A stretch of DNA of 64,000 nt from Moritella yayanosii (lineage in GTDB: Bacteria; Pseudomonadota; Gammaproteobacteria; Enterobacterales; Moritellaceae): NCBI RefSeq assembly GCF_900465055.1, contig NZ_LS483250.1, positions 620,001-684,000 of the forward strand. The letters run 5' to 3'. The position numbers and the translations under genes are program-made. The notes under the pieces are model-generated. The model saw only the letters and a program-made list of their open reading frames with translations. It did no database searches and was not told the DNA's origin. Shown here piece after piece: positions 57,401 through 64,000 of the stretch; positions within the stretch are counted from its first letter, which is position 1, and every line of letters begins with the position of its first letter.

Positions 57401-59582
57401 TGGTACTTTTATGGTAGTGACTAAACAGGGTGGTTCATTAGGTTTTAGCGACGCTAATTCAGCTAAGAACGATGATCTAGTCAAAAGTGACTTAGTACAA
57501 AGTGGCTTAAACGGTTTAGTTAAAACACTATCACACGAATGGGATAACGTATTCTGTCGTGCAGTAGATATGCCATCGTCATTAACAGCCGAGCAAGTGG
57601 CAACCATTGTTAGTGATGAACTGCTTGATGCTGACACCACTTTAATTGAAGTTGGTTATCAACCAGCAGAGAAAAATGGCGTTGAACGTGTCACGTTAAC
57701 CGCTGTTGTTACTGATAGTTACGCATTAACCGCTGGTAATAACATTGATGCTAACTCGGTATTCTTGGTTAGCGGTGGTGCTAAAGGTGTGACTGCACAC
57801 TGTGTTGTTCGTATTGCGAAAGAGTATCAAGCTAAGTTTATCTTATTGGGACGTTCAAAGTTCTCAACCGATGAGCCGAGTTGGGCACAGGGTATTAGCG
57901 ATGAAGCAGCGTTAAAGAAAGCAGCGATGCAGTCTTTGATTGCTGCTGGTGATAAACCAACACCGATGAAGATCGTACAGTTAATCAAACCTATTCAAGC
58001 TAATCGTGAAATTGCACAAACATTAACAGCAATTACCGCTGCTGGTGGTCAAGCTGAGTATGTTTCTGCTGATGTAACCAAGGCTGCAAACGTAAAGGCT
58101 GCTGTGACACCCGTTATCGCTAAATTTGGTGATATCACAGGTATCATTCATGGCGCTGGCGTTTTAGCTGACCAATTCATTGAGCAAAAAACACTGAGCG
58201 ATTTTGAGTCTGTTTACAGCACCAAAATTGACGGTTTGTTATCACTGCTATCTGTGACTGAGGCAAGCAACATCAAGCAATTGGTATTGTTCTCGTCAGC
58301 CGCTGGTTTTTACGGTAACCCGGGTCAGTCTGATTACTCGATTGCCAATGAGATCTTAAATAAAACTGCCTATCGTTTTAAATCATTGCACCCACAAGCA
58401 CAGGTTCTGAGCTTTAACTGGGGTCCTTGGGATGGCGGTATGGTAACGCCTGAGCTGAAACGTATGTTTGATCAACGTGGTGTATATATTATTCCGCTTG
58501 ATGCGGGCGCGCAGTTGTTACTGAATGAATTAGCAGCGAATGATAATCGTTGTCCACAAATCCTAGTGGGTAATGATTTATCAAAAGATACCAGTAGTGA
58601 TGAAAAAGTCGATGAAAAAGGTACAGCTGTAAAAAAGCCACAAGTTAGTCGTTTATCCGATGCTTTAGTGATTAAAAGCATCAAAGCGACTAACAGTAGC
58701 TCTTTACCTAATAGTGATAACGCTAAGGTTAACAACAGTATTTTTCAAGTTAGCGAAAACCATTTTTTAGCTGATCACATGATTAAAGGCAATCAGGTAT
58801 TACCTACGGTATGCGCGATTGCCTGGATGAGTGATGCGGCACAAGCGACTTATAGTAAACGCGACTGTGCATTGAAATATGTCGGTTTCGAAGACTATAA
58901 ATTGTTTAAAGGGGTGGTTTTTGATGGCAATGAGGCGGCGGATTACCAAATCCAATTGTCGCCTGTGACTACTGGTTCCGAGCAGGAAGACGTAGTCCGT
59001 ATTGCGGCAAAAATATTTAGCCTGAAAAGTAATGGTAAACCTGTGTTTCATTATGCAGCGACGATATTGTTAGCCTCTCAACCACTTGATACGGTTAAGG
59101 TTCAGCTTCAGGTTCCGGAATTTAAATCGGCGGATGAAGCACAAGCATTATATAGCAATGGCACCTTGTTCCATGGCGACAGTCTGCAGGGTATTAAGCA
59201 GATATTACGTTGTGATGAGCAAGGACTATTACTGGCGTGTCAGGTAACGAACGTTGCAGCAGCTAAGCAGGGTGCATTCCCCTTAGCAGCGAACAACATC
59301 TTTGCTAATGACTTGGTTTATCAGGCTATGTTGGTATGGGTGCGTAAGCAATTTAATTTAGGTAGCTTACCTTCTGTAACAGCCACTTGGACTGTGTATC
59401 GTGAAGTGGCGGTTGATGAGTTGTTTTATTTGCAACTCAAGGTTGTTGAGCATGATCTGTTGACATCACGAGGCAGTAAAGCCTGTTGTGATATTCAATT
59501 GATCAGTGCTGATATGCAATTACTTGCAGAAGTTAAATCTGCGCAAGTCAGTGTGAGTGACATTTTGAATGATATGTCTTGA
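51417..59582 (+). CDS. pfaA: Polyunsaturated fatty acid synthase subunit PfaA (KS-MAT-6xACP-KR-hot-dog)
   Basis: I start at ATG 51417 (MAKKNTTS), with AGGAG 10 nt upstream; the frame also opens at TTG 51375, which lacks a ribosome site. The protein has 2721 residues. Domains: ketosynthase (about 28-500; Cys229 in DAACAGS, His in EGHGTGTKAGD and in IGHTKAAAGSAG); malonyl-CoA acyltransferase (about 600-930; FSGQGSQYVN, Ser703 in GHSFGE); a linker with repeated VEKIVE units; six acyl carrier domains with phosphopantetheine Ser at 1283, 1382, 1472, 1574, 1672 and 1777; ketoreductase (about 1990-2370; NADPH loop SGGAKGV near 2120, Tyr2307 in SDYSIANE); and a C-terminal hot-dog dehydratase-like domain (about 2440-2721). 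PfaA carries out the chain-extension chemistry of anaerobic DHA/EPA synthesis together with PfaB, PfaC and PfaD. Confidence 0.97.
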   Translation: MAKKNTTSVKHGKEVLSNDEQRLNSRLQECPIAIIGMASVFADAKNLDQFWDNIVDSVDAIIDVPSDRWNIDDHYSADKKAADKTYCKRGGFIPELDFDPMEFGLPPNILELTDIAQLLSLIVARDVLSDAGIGSDYDHDKIGITLGVGGGQKQISPLTARLQGPVLEKVLKASGIDEDDRAMIIEKFKKAYIGWEENSFPGMLGNVIAGRIANRFDFGGTNCVVDAACAGSLAAIKMAITDLLEYRSEVMISGGVCCDNSPFMYMSFSKTPAFTTNDDIRPFDDDSKGMLVGEGIGMLAFKRLEDAERDGDRIYSVLKGIGTSSDGRFKSIYAPRPDGQAKALKRAYEDAGFAPETCGLIEGHGTGTKAGDAAEFGGLTQHFGAASDKKQHIALGSVKSQIGHTKAAAGSAGMIKAALALHHKILPATIHIDKPSEALDIKNSPMYLNSETRPWMPREDGMPRRAGISSFGFGGTNFHIVLEEYRPSHNSAYRLNSVSQTVLISATNQQGIIAELNNWRTKLAVEADLQTFAFNDLVTTWPLKTPSADQARLGFVARNANEAIVMIDAALKQFSVNADKATWSVPTGIYYRQAGIDANGKVVALFSGQGSQYVNMGRELTCNFPSMMDSATAMDKEFSTAGLGQLSAITYPIPVYTDTDRKLQEEQLRLTQHAQPAIGCLSVGLFKTFQQAGFKADFTAGHSFGELTALWAADVLSDSDYMMLARSRGQAMAAPEQQDFDAGKMAAVVGDPQQVAVIIDTIDDVSIANYNSNNQVVIAGSSEQIAVAITALGKAGFKVVPLPVSAAFHTPLVGHAQKPFAKAIDSAKFKAPTIPVFANGTGLAHSSKPSEIKKSLKKHMLESVHFNQEIDNIYADGGRIFIEFGPKNVLTKLVENILNDKADVVAIAVNANPKQPADVQMRQAALQMAVLGVALENIDPFDAVKRPLTAPKASPMVMKLSAASYVSPKTKKAFEDALTDGWTVKQAKAAPVAVPQPQVIEKIVEVEKIVERIVEVEKIVYVNADGSLASKNNNNGVNTHVNSAVVNNVINNSDADLVASIERSVGQFVQHQQQLLSVHEQFMQGPQDYAKTVQAVLAAQTNNELPESLDRTLSMYNEFQSETLRVHATYLNNQTSHMNTMLTGAEANVIATAVPVKVALNTPQQPVQTASPTTPVVNDKVVSSVVVSTVTNAVPNVANSAAVAVQTVVLAPTPALVAVVAEQQVSPATVTEAVVVPAVAVQASIDVATINKVMLDVVADKTGYPTDMLELSMDMEADLGIDSIKRVEILGAVQELIPDLPELNPEDLAELRTLGEIVDYMNAKAQAVAPATSASVTTPAVAGIDLAHIQTVMLEVVADKTGYPTDMLELSMDMEADLGIDSIKRVEILGAVQEIITDLPELNPEDLAELRTLGEIVSYMQSKAPVAASSAPDINLNHIQTVMMDVVADKTGYPTDMLELSMDMEADLGIDSIKRVEILGAVQEIITDLPELNPEDLAELRTLGEIVSYMQSKAPVAESVPAATTDAVAASSAPAIDLNHIQTVMMDVVADKTGYPTDMLELGMDMEADLGIDSIKRVEILGAVQEIITDLPELNPEDLAELRTLGEIVSYMQSKAPVAESAPAAVTASATPTIDLNHIQTVMMEVVADKTGYPVDMLELGMDMEADLGIDSIKRVEILGAVQEIITDLPELNPEDLAELRTLGEIVTYMQSKVESPIVTDSVAEVVNTTANTVVAPAIDLDRIQNVMMDVVADKTGYPANMLELAMDMEADLGIDSIKRVEILGAVQEIITDLPELNPEDLAELRTLEEIVLYMQSKAMQSKATGSADAKSAVSDAFMHDSVATITAAAEDKVEFQPAPSATVAITRLSSVTKISQDAKGANALIVADGSDSAVQLADKLIKSGWNVTALQPSWITTNSTQTFAKSVNVVTLNAVDEAEINNIITANAQLDAVIYLHASTEINHIEYPQASKQGLMLAFLLAKLSKVTQAAKVRGTFMVVTKQGGSLGFSDANSAKNDDLVKSDLVQSGLNGLVKTLSHEWDNVFCRAVDMPSSLTAEQVATIVSDELLDADTTLIEVGYQPAEKNGVERVTLTAVVTDSYALTAGNNIDANSVFLVSGGAKGVTAHCVVRIAKEYQAKFILLGRSKFSTDEPSWAQGISDEAALKKAAMQSLIAAGDKPTPMKIVQLIKPIQANREIAQTLTAITAAGGQAEYVSADVTKAANVKAAVTPVIAKFGDITGIIHGAGVLADQFIEQKTLSDFESVYSTKIDGLLSLLSVTEASNIKQLVLFSSAAGFYGNPGQSDYSIANEILNKTAYRFKSLHPQAQVLSFNWGPWDGGMVTPELKRMFDQRGVYIIPLDAGAQLLLNELAANDNRCPQILVGNDLSKDTSSDEKVDEKGTAVKKPQVSRLSDALVIKSIKATNSSSLPNSDNAKVNNSIFQVSENHFLADHMIKGNQVLPTVCAIAWMSDAAQATYSKRDCALKYVGFEDYKLFKGVVFDGNEAADYQIQLSPVTTGSEQEDVVRIAAKIFSLKSNGKPVFHYAATILLASQPLDTVKVQLQVPEFKSADEAQALYSNGTLFHGDSLQGIKQILRCDEQGLLLACQVTNVAAAKQGAFPLAANNIFANDLVYQAMLVWVRKQFNLGSLPSVTATWTVYREVAVDELFYLQLKVVEHDLLTSRGSKACCDIQLISADMQLLAEVKSAQVSVSDILNDMS
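55144..56890 (+). repeat. Six tandem acyl carrier protein repeats within pfaA
   Basis: Six copies of an ACP module, each about 90-105 residues, with identical core GIDSIKRVEILGAVQE. Distances between the carrier Ser residues are 99, 90, 102, 98 and 105. Copies 2 and 3 are nearly identical in DNA over about 170 nt (55520-55690 and 55790-55960), which points to the most recent duplication. Copies 1 (LIPDLPELNPED) and 6 (LEEIVLYM) are the most diverged. Confidence 0.95.
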
Positions 59583-59609
59583 GCCTGTAAATAAATAAGT
59601 AATAACTGT

Positions 59610-59643
59610 AGGCGTCATGGTCAACATGGCGTCTATTTTATTC
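59610..59643 (+). terminator. Hairpin with T-rich tail in the pfaA-pfaB gap
   Basis: In RNA, AGGCGUCAUG (59610-59619) pairs with CAUGGCGUCU (59625-59634), with two G-U pairs, loop GUCAA, followed by ATTTTATTC. It lies 30 nt after the pfaA stop and 109 nt before pfaB. It could be a partial terminator or an mRNA processing or stability element inside the cluster. Confidence 0.6.
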
Positions 59644-59742
59644 ATTGTTTTTAACAATATTAATAGCTAAAAGCGGTTGGCTTAAATTCCAGTTTCCAGC
59701 GTTTTTAGCTATTACTATTCGAAATAGGATATTAAAGAGAAT

Positions 59743-62406
59743 ATGACGGAATTAGCTGTTATTGGTATGGATGCTAAATTTAGCGGACAAGACAATATTG
59801 ACCGTGTTGAACGTGCTTTCTATTTAGGTGCTAATGTTGGAAATAGCATCGGCACCAGCGGTATGAATACTGCTGAAGAGCCACAAAGCATTTCAGCAAC
59901 AGTGTTAACGTCTGTGGCGTTATTAGCAGAAACTAATCAGTTGAACATGGCTAATATAGCGGTATTGATTATTGCTGATGTGAACAACTGTGCTGATGAC
60001 CAGCTGGTACAACAAGTCGCGCAGCAGTGTGCGAGCTGTGTTGTTATTACGGATCTAGGCCAAGCACTGAAGCAAGCAACTGATTTAGTCAATAACCAAG
60101 ACTGTGCAGTCGCTGTGATCGGTATTAATAGTGCGAGTGCTGTTGGTCATGACTGTGTAAAAGTTGATAGTGCCAATAGTGATAGCGTCAATAGTGATAC
60201 TGCAGAAGCACCCGTGGCAACCATCAGCTTTGATGAAACATTTAGTGGTTATGCCAGCGTTGCAGGGTTCGCCAGTTTACTTATCTCCTCAACCGATTTT
60301 GCTGGTGTTAATCAATGTTATATTTATGCCTGTATCAAGGGTTTCGCTCAGTTGGCTGTAAACTCTCAGCTTAGTAGTGAAAACACTGAACTCAATGTTG
60401 AAAACATTGCTAATACCGTCAGCCTCGCATTACAGCAAGCTCAAATCACAACTCAGCAGGTGGGTTTATTAGAAGTAACGGCAGATTCTAAAGCGGGAGT
60501 GGCGTTATCTGAAAGCCAGGGTTTAATGTCTGCTTACAGTCATACGCAAACTTTACATACCGCATTAAGTTGTGCGCGTAGTGTGACTGGTGAAGATAGA
60601 TATTTCTCGCAGGTTGCGGGTTTATTAAAAGCAGTTATTAGCTTACATCAGCGTTATATACCCGCTATTAAAGACTGGCAACAACCTATCCAAACACAAA
60701 TGTCAGAGTGGCAGCGTTCGCCATTCTATATGCCTGTTGATGCCAGACCTTGGTTTCCGAATGCAGATGGTAGCGCGCATGTTGCGGCTTATAGTTGCGT
60801 TACGCGACCTTTATTATCAAATAATGCTTTATCAGAATCGGCATTAGAGTATGGCTATTGTCACGTCATCTTACAAGAAAACAAGGTTAAGATTGCTGGC
60901 CAAGTCCATCCGGTTAGTGATGTGCGCAGTAATGGTTTTTTTGCATCGAGCGATTTAGCTCTGGTTATTGTTCAAGGTAATGACGAAGCACAATTACGCA
61001 GTGAATTAGAGACTATTGCCGGACAATTAAATAAGTCCGATATTAAACAGATCGCGGCGGATTGTTTTGCCCGTACTGATACTAACAAAGTTTATAGCGC
61101 AGTGCTCATTGCTGAGACAACTGAAGAGCTAAGCAAAGAGATCACGCTTGCGTTCGTTGGTATCAGCAGCGTGTTTAATGATGCAAATGTCAGTGAGTGG
61201 AAAACCCCTAAGGGTAGTTATTTTACTGGGCAGCCAGCTAACCGCGGTGCGAATAACAACGTGCAAGGTGGTGTGGCATTTTTATACCCGGGTATTGGCG
61301 CTACTTATGTTGGTTTAGGGCGTGAGCTGTTTCATTTATTCCCACAGATTTTCCAGCCAGTCGCTGCCTTAGCAGATGACATTGGTGCCAGCCTGAAAGA
61401 TACTTTACTTAATCCGCGCAGCATTACTCGCCATAGTTTCAAACAGCTAAAACAGCTGGATCTGGATCTACGTGGCAACCTAGCCAATATTGCAGAAGCG
61501 GGTGTGGGTTTTGCTTGTGTATTTACCAAGGTTTTTGAAGAAGTCTTTGCGGTTAAAGCAGACTTTGCCGCGGGTTATAGCATGGGTGAAGTCAGTATGT
61601 ATGCAGCACTCGGCTGCTGGCAACAACCGGGACTGATGAGTGCGCGTCTGGCGCAATCAAATACCTTTAATCATCAGCTTTGTGGTGAATTAAGAACCCT
61701 ACGCCAGCATTGGGGGTTACCTGATGTGGCTAACGGTACTTTTGAGCAGATCTGGGAAACCTATACCATCAAGGCGACTATCGAACAGGTAGAGATCGCG
61801 GCTGCAGATGAAGATCGTGTGTACTGCACCATTATCAATACGCCAGATAGTTTATTACTGGCGGGTTATCCAGAAGCTTGCCAGCGAGTGATTAAAAAAT
61901 TAGGCAAGCGGGCAATGGCATTAAATATGGCCAACGCAATTCATAGCGCCCCAGCTTATGCCGAATATGACCATATGGTTGAGCTATATCATATGGATGT
62001 TACTGCACGTATTAACACCAAAATGTATTCAAGTTCATGTTATTTACCGATCCCACAACGCAGCAAAGCGATTTCGCACAGTATTGCTAAATGCTTGTGT
62101 GATGTGGTGGATTTTCCGCGTTTAGTGAATACCTTACATGATAAAGGCGCGCGGGTATTTATTGAAATGGGTCCGGGACGTTCGTTATGCAGCTGGGTAG
62201 ATAAGATCCTACTGTCTGACAAGAATAAACATGATGAGCAACAAGATAGCCGCCATGTATCCGTGCCGGTGAATGCCAAAGGCACCAGTGACGAACTTAC
62301 TTATATTCGCGCGATTGCTAAATTAGTTAGCCATGGCGTGAATTTGAATTTAGATAGCTTGTTTAACGGGTCAATCCTGGTTAAAGCGGGCCGCCTTAAT
62401 TGTTAA
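59743..62406 (+). CDS. pfaB: PUFA synthase subunit PfaB (acyltransferase)
   Basis: The 887-residue protein has AAAGAGA upstream of the ATG. Residues 1-400 are a degenerate ketosynthase-like region: it opens TELAVIGMDAKFSGQDNIDR but lacks the KS Cys and His motifs. Residues about 505-830 form an acyltransferase domain with FLYPGIGATYVGLGREL and GYSMGEVS with Ser613, and the late IEMGPGRSLCSW. PfaB has been tied to deciding whether DHA or EPA is made in pfa clusters. It is the second gene of the cluster, 160 nt after pfaA. Confidence 0.95.
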   Translation: MTELAVIGMDAKFSGQDNIDRVERAFYLGANVGNSIGTSGMNTAEEPQSISATVLTSVALLAETNQLNMANIAVLIIADVNNCADDQLVQQVAQQCASCVVITDLGQALKQATDLVNNQDCAVAVIGINSASAVGHDCVKVDSANSDSVNSDTAEAPVATISFDETFSGYASVAGFASLLISSTDFAGVNQCYIYACIKGFAQLAVNSQLSSENTELNVENIANTVSLALQQAQITTQQVGLLEVTADSKAGVALSESQGLMSAYSHTQTLHTALSCARSVTGEDRYFSQVAGLLKAVISLHQRYIPAIKDWQQPIQTQMSEWQRSPFYMPVDARPWFPNADGSAHVAAYSCVTRPLLSNNALSESALEYGYCHVILQENKVKIAGQVHPVSDVRSNGFFASSDLALVIVQGNDEAQLRSELETIAGQLNKSDIKQIAADCFARTDTNKVYSAVLIAETTEELSKEITLAFVGISSVFNDANVSEWKTPKGSYFTGQPANRGANNNVQGGVAFLYPGIGATYVGLGRELFHLFPQIFQPVAALADDIGASLKDTLLNPRSITRHSFKQLKQLDLDLRGNLANIAEAGVGFACVFTKVFEEVFAVKADFAAGYSMGEVSMYAALGCWQQPGLMSARLAQSNTFNHQLCGELRTLRQHWGLPDVANGTFEQIWETYTIKATIEQVEIAAADEDRVYCTIINTPDSLLLAGYPEACQRVIKKLGKRAMALNMANAIHSAPAYAEYDHMVELYHMDVTARINTKMYSSSCYLPIPQRSKAISHSIAKCLCDVVDFPRLVNTLHDKGARVFIEMGPGRSLCSWVDKILLSDKNKHDEQQDSRHVSVPVNAKGTSDELTYIRAIAKLVSHGVNLNLDSLFNGSILVKAGRLNC

Positions 62407-62520
62407 TACATGACGCTTCGCTAGAGCAGGCCGATAATTAAATAAGATCAACAAAACAAGATAAACAGTCCAGACGGGGCGTTCTCCGTCAGTCGAAATA
62501 TGGATTTAAAGAGAGTAATT

Positions 62521-64000
62521 ATGGAAAATATTGCAGTAGTAGGTATTGCTAATTTGTTTCCGGGCTCACAAGCTCCGGATCAGTTTTGGCAGCAATTGCT
62601 TGAACAACAAGATTGCCGCAGTCAAGCGACAGCCGTTCAAATGGGCGTTGACCCTGCTAAATATACCGCTAATAAGGGTGATACGGATAAGTTTTACTGT
62701 ATCCACGGTGGTTACATCAGTGATTTCAATTTTGATGCTTCTGGTTATCAAGTCGATAGTAGCTATTTAACGGGGTTAGACGATCTAAATCAGTGGGGGC
62801 TTTATGTTACTAAACAAGCGCTTGCAGATGCAGGTTACTGGGGCAGTGATGCGCTGGCAAATTGCGGGGTTATTTTAGGCAATCTGTCATTCCCAACCAA
62901 GTCATCAAATCAGCTGTTCATGCCGTTATATCATCAAGTTGTTGATAATGCGTTAAAGTCACTATTACATCCAGATTTTCAATTAACCCATTACACGGCT
63001 GCTAAAAAAACACATGCCGATAATGCCTTAGTCTCGGGTTATCCAGCGGCTTTGATCGCCAAAGCTGCGGGTCTAGGTGGGTCACACTTTGCGTTGGATG
63101 CGGCTTGTGCGTCATCTTGTTATAGCGTTAAATTAGCCTGTGATTATCTGCATACCGGCAAAGCTGACATGATGTTAGCCGGCGCGGTATCAGCAGCAGA
63201 TCCGATGTTTGTGAATATGGGCTTCTCGATTTTCCAAGCTTATCCAGGTAATAACGTGCATGCCCCGTTTGACAAAAATTCACAAGGTTTATTTGCCGGT
63301 GAAGGCGCGGGCATGATGGTATTAAAACGCCACAGTGATGCAGTCCGCGATGGTGACAATATTTACGCCATTATTAAAGGCGGCGCATTATCGAATGATG
63401 GTAAAGGTGAGTTTGTATTAAGCCCAAATACCAAGGGTCAGGTACTCGCTTATGAACGCGCTTATGCAGATGCTGGAGTGGATCCAAGAGACGTTGATTA
63501 TATCGAGTGCCACGCTACCGGTACCCCGAAAGGTGATAATGTTGAATTACGCTCGATGGAAACCTTCTTTAGTCGAGTCAACAACAAACCTTTGTTGGGC
63601 TCGGTTAAATCTAACCTTGGTCATTTGTTAACGGCTGCCGGTATGCCGGGCATGACCAAAGCTATATTAGCGCTAGGTAAAGGTCTTATTCCTGCCACGA
63701 TTAATTTGAAAGAACCATTGCAGTCTAAAAATGGTTACTTTACTGGCGAACAGATGCCGACGAGTACTGTGCCTTGGCCTGAAACGACTGGCCCACGTAC
63801 AGCTGGTGTCAGTGTCTTTGGTTTTGGTGGCAGTAATGCGCATTTGGTATTACAACAACCAACGCAAGTGCTTGAAACTAACTTTAGTGCTGCTAAACCG
63901 CGTGAGCCATTGGCTATTATTGGTATGGACAGCCATTTTGGTAGTGCGAGTAACTTAGCGCAGTTCAAAACCTTATTAGATAATAACCAAAACACCTTCC
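62521..64000 (+). CDS. pfaC: PUFA synthase subunit PfaC (5' part; KS and start of CLF domain)
   Basis: ATG 62521 (MENIAVVGIANLFPGS) follows a strong AAAGAGAG ribosome site; the frame is open to the end of the window (493 codons). The first ketosynthase has its active Cys196 in DAACASS and the His motifs ECHATGTPKGD and LGHLLTAAGMPG. From about residue 463 a second KS-like domain begins (LAIIGMDSHFGSASNLAQF), the usual chain-length factor. The dehydratase (hot-dog) domains expected in PfaC lie beyond the window. A minor hairpin (GACGG / CCGTC at 62473-62490) lies in the pfaB-pfaC gap. PfaC works with PfaA in chain extension and dehydration. Confidence 0.95.
   Translation, partial: MENIAVVGIANLFPGSQAPDQFWQQLLEQQDCRSQATAVQMGVDPAKYTANKGDTDKFYCIHGGYISDFNFDASGYQVDSSYLTGLDDLNQWGLYVTKQALADAGYWGSDALANCGVILGNLSFPTKSSNQLFMPLYHQVVDNALKSLLHPDFQLTHYTAAKKTHADNALVSGYPAALIAKAAGLGGSHFALDAACASSCYSVKLACDYLHTGKADMMLAGAVSAADPMFVNMGFSIFQAYPGNNVHAPFDKNSQGLFAGEGAGMMVLKRHSDAVRDGDNIYAIIKGGALSNDGKGEFVLSPNTKGQVLAYERAYADAGVDPRDVDYIECHATGTPKGDNVELRSMETFFSRVNNKPLLGSVKSNLGHLLTAAGMPGMTKAILALGKGLIPATINLKEPLQSKNGYFTGEQMPTSTVPWPETTGPRTAGVSVFGFGGSNAHLVLQQPTQVLETNFSAAKPREPLAIIGMDSHFGSASNLAQFKTLLDNNQNTF

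Noticed and set aside
62428-62437. GCCGATAA octamer in the pfaB-pfaC gap, like a sigma-28 -10 element
   Set aside because: No matching -35 element and no reason for flagellar-type control inside the pfa cluster; likely chance.

Overview
The window looks like chromosomal DNA of a marine, probably cold-adapted gammaproteobacterium of the Moritella/Vibrio/Shewanella kind. The base composition is AT-rich, the housekeeping proteins (ExoI, MetG, AsnB, Udk, Dcd) read as gammaproteobacterial, and the window ends in a pfaA-pfaB-pfaC polyunsaturated fatty acid synthase cluster. The organisation of that cluster and the DHA-type PfaA architecture point to Moritella. This genus call is inference; no 16S rRNA gene is present. 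I found no rRNA, tRNA, CRISPR array, intact insertion sequence or prophage.

Region 1 (1-10 kb) is an accessory region rich in secreted or envelope lipid-active and alpha/beta hydrolases. It holds a 5'-truncated secreted lipase with its LifO foldase, a DUF368 undecaprenyl-phosphate translocase, a secreted sphingomyelinase-like phosphodiesterase overlapping a second foldase-like gene, and two membrane-anchored epoxide-hydrolase-like proteins. These are followed by NnrU-like and SMI1/KNR4 genes. The region is littered with decay products: a mosaic remnant of the DUF368 gene, a C-terminal scrap of a hydrolase, a truncated RidA-like gene and a headless HTH regulator. A perfect 22-bp inverted repeat abuts the ribosome-binding site of the first hydrolase.

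Region 2 (10.4-16.0 kb) is a four-gene norspermidine operon (diaminobutyrate decarboxylase, carboxynorspermidine dehydrogenase, carboxynorspermidine decarboxylase, diaminobutyrate aminotransferase) closed by a strong terminator. It is followed by signalling genes: an EAL protein, two tandem chemoreceptors, a DsbA-like lipoprotein and a GGDEF cyclase (16-23.4 kb).

Region 3 (23.4-38.3 kb) is mostly housekeeping: cdd, rlmI and metG on the minus strand, divergent apbC-udk-dcd, a YjiH-type membrane protein, an AsmA-family protein, sbcB, and tapT, plus two unrecognised small genes.

Region 4 (38.5-51 kb) is mixed: an alpha/beta hydrolase, a frameshifted gene, a divergent MarR/MFS drug-efflux pair with tandem operator-like repeats, CBS and TM2 proteins, a Tus replication-terminator protein, asnB, an LpxM-like acyltransferase, pykF, a patatin phospholipase, a VF530 protein and a hot-dog thioesterase.

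Region 5 (51.4-64 kb) is the PUFA synthase: pfaA (KS-MAT-six ACP-KR-hot-dog), pfaB (acyltransferase) and the 5' part of pfaC (KS and the start of the chain-length-factor domain). The remainder of pfaC and any pfaD lie beyond the window. No pfaR-like regulator or pfaE phosphopantetheinyl transferase is seen inside it. The thioesterase just upstream resembles the Orf6-type thioesterase associated with pfa clusters, so it may release product or intermediates.
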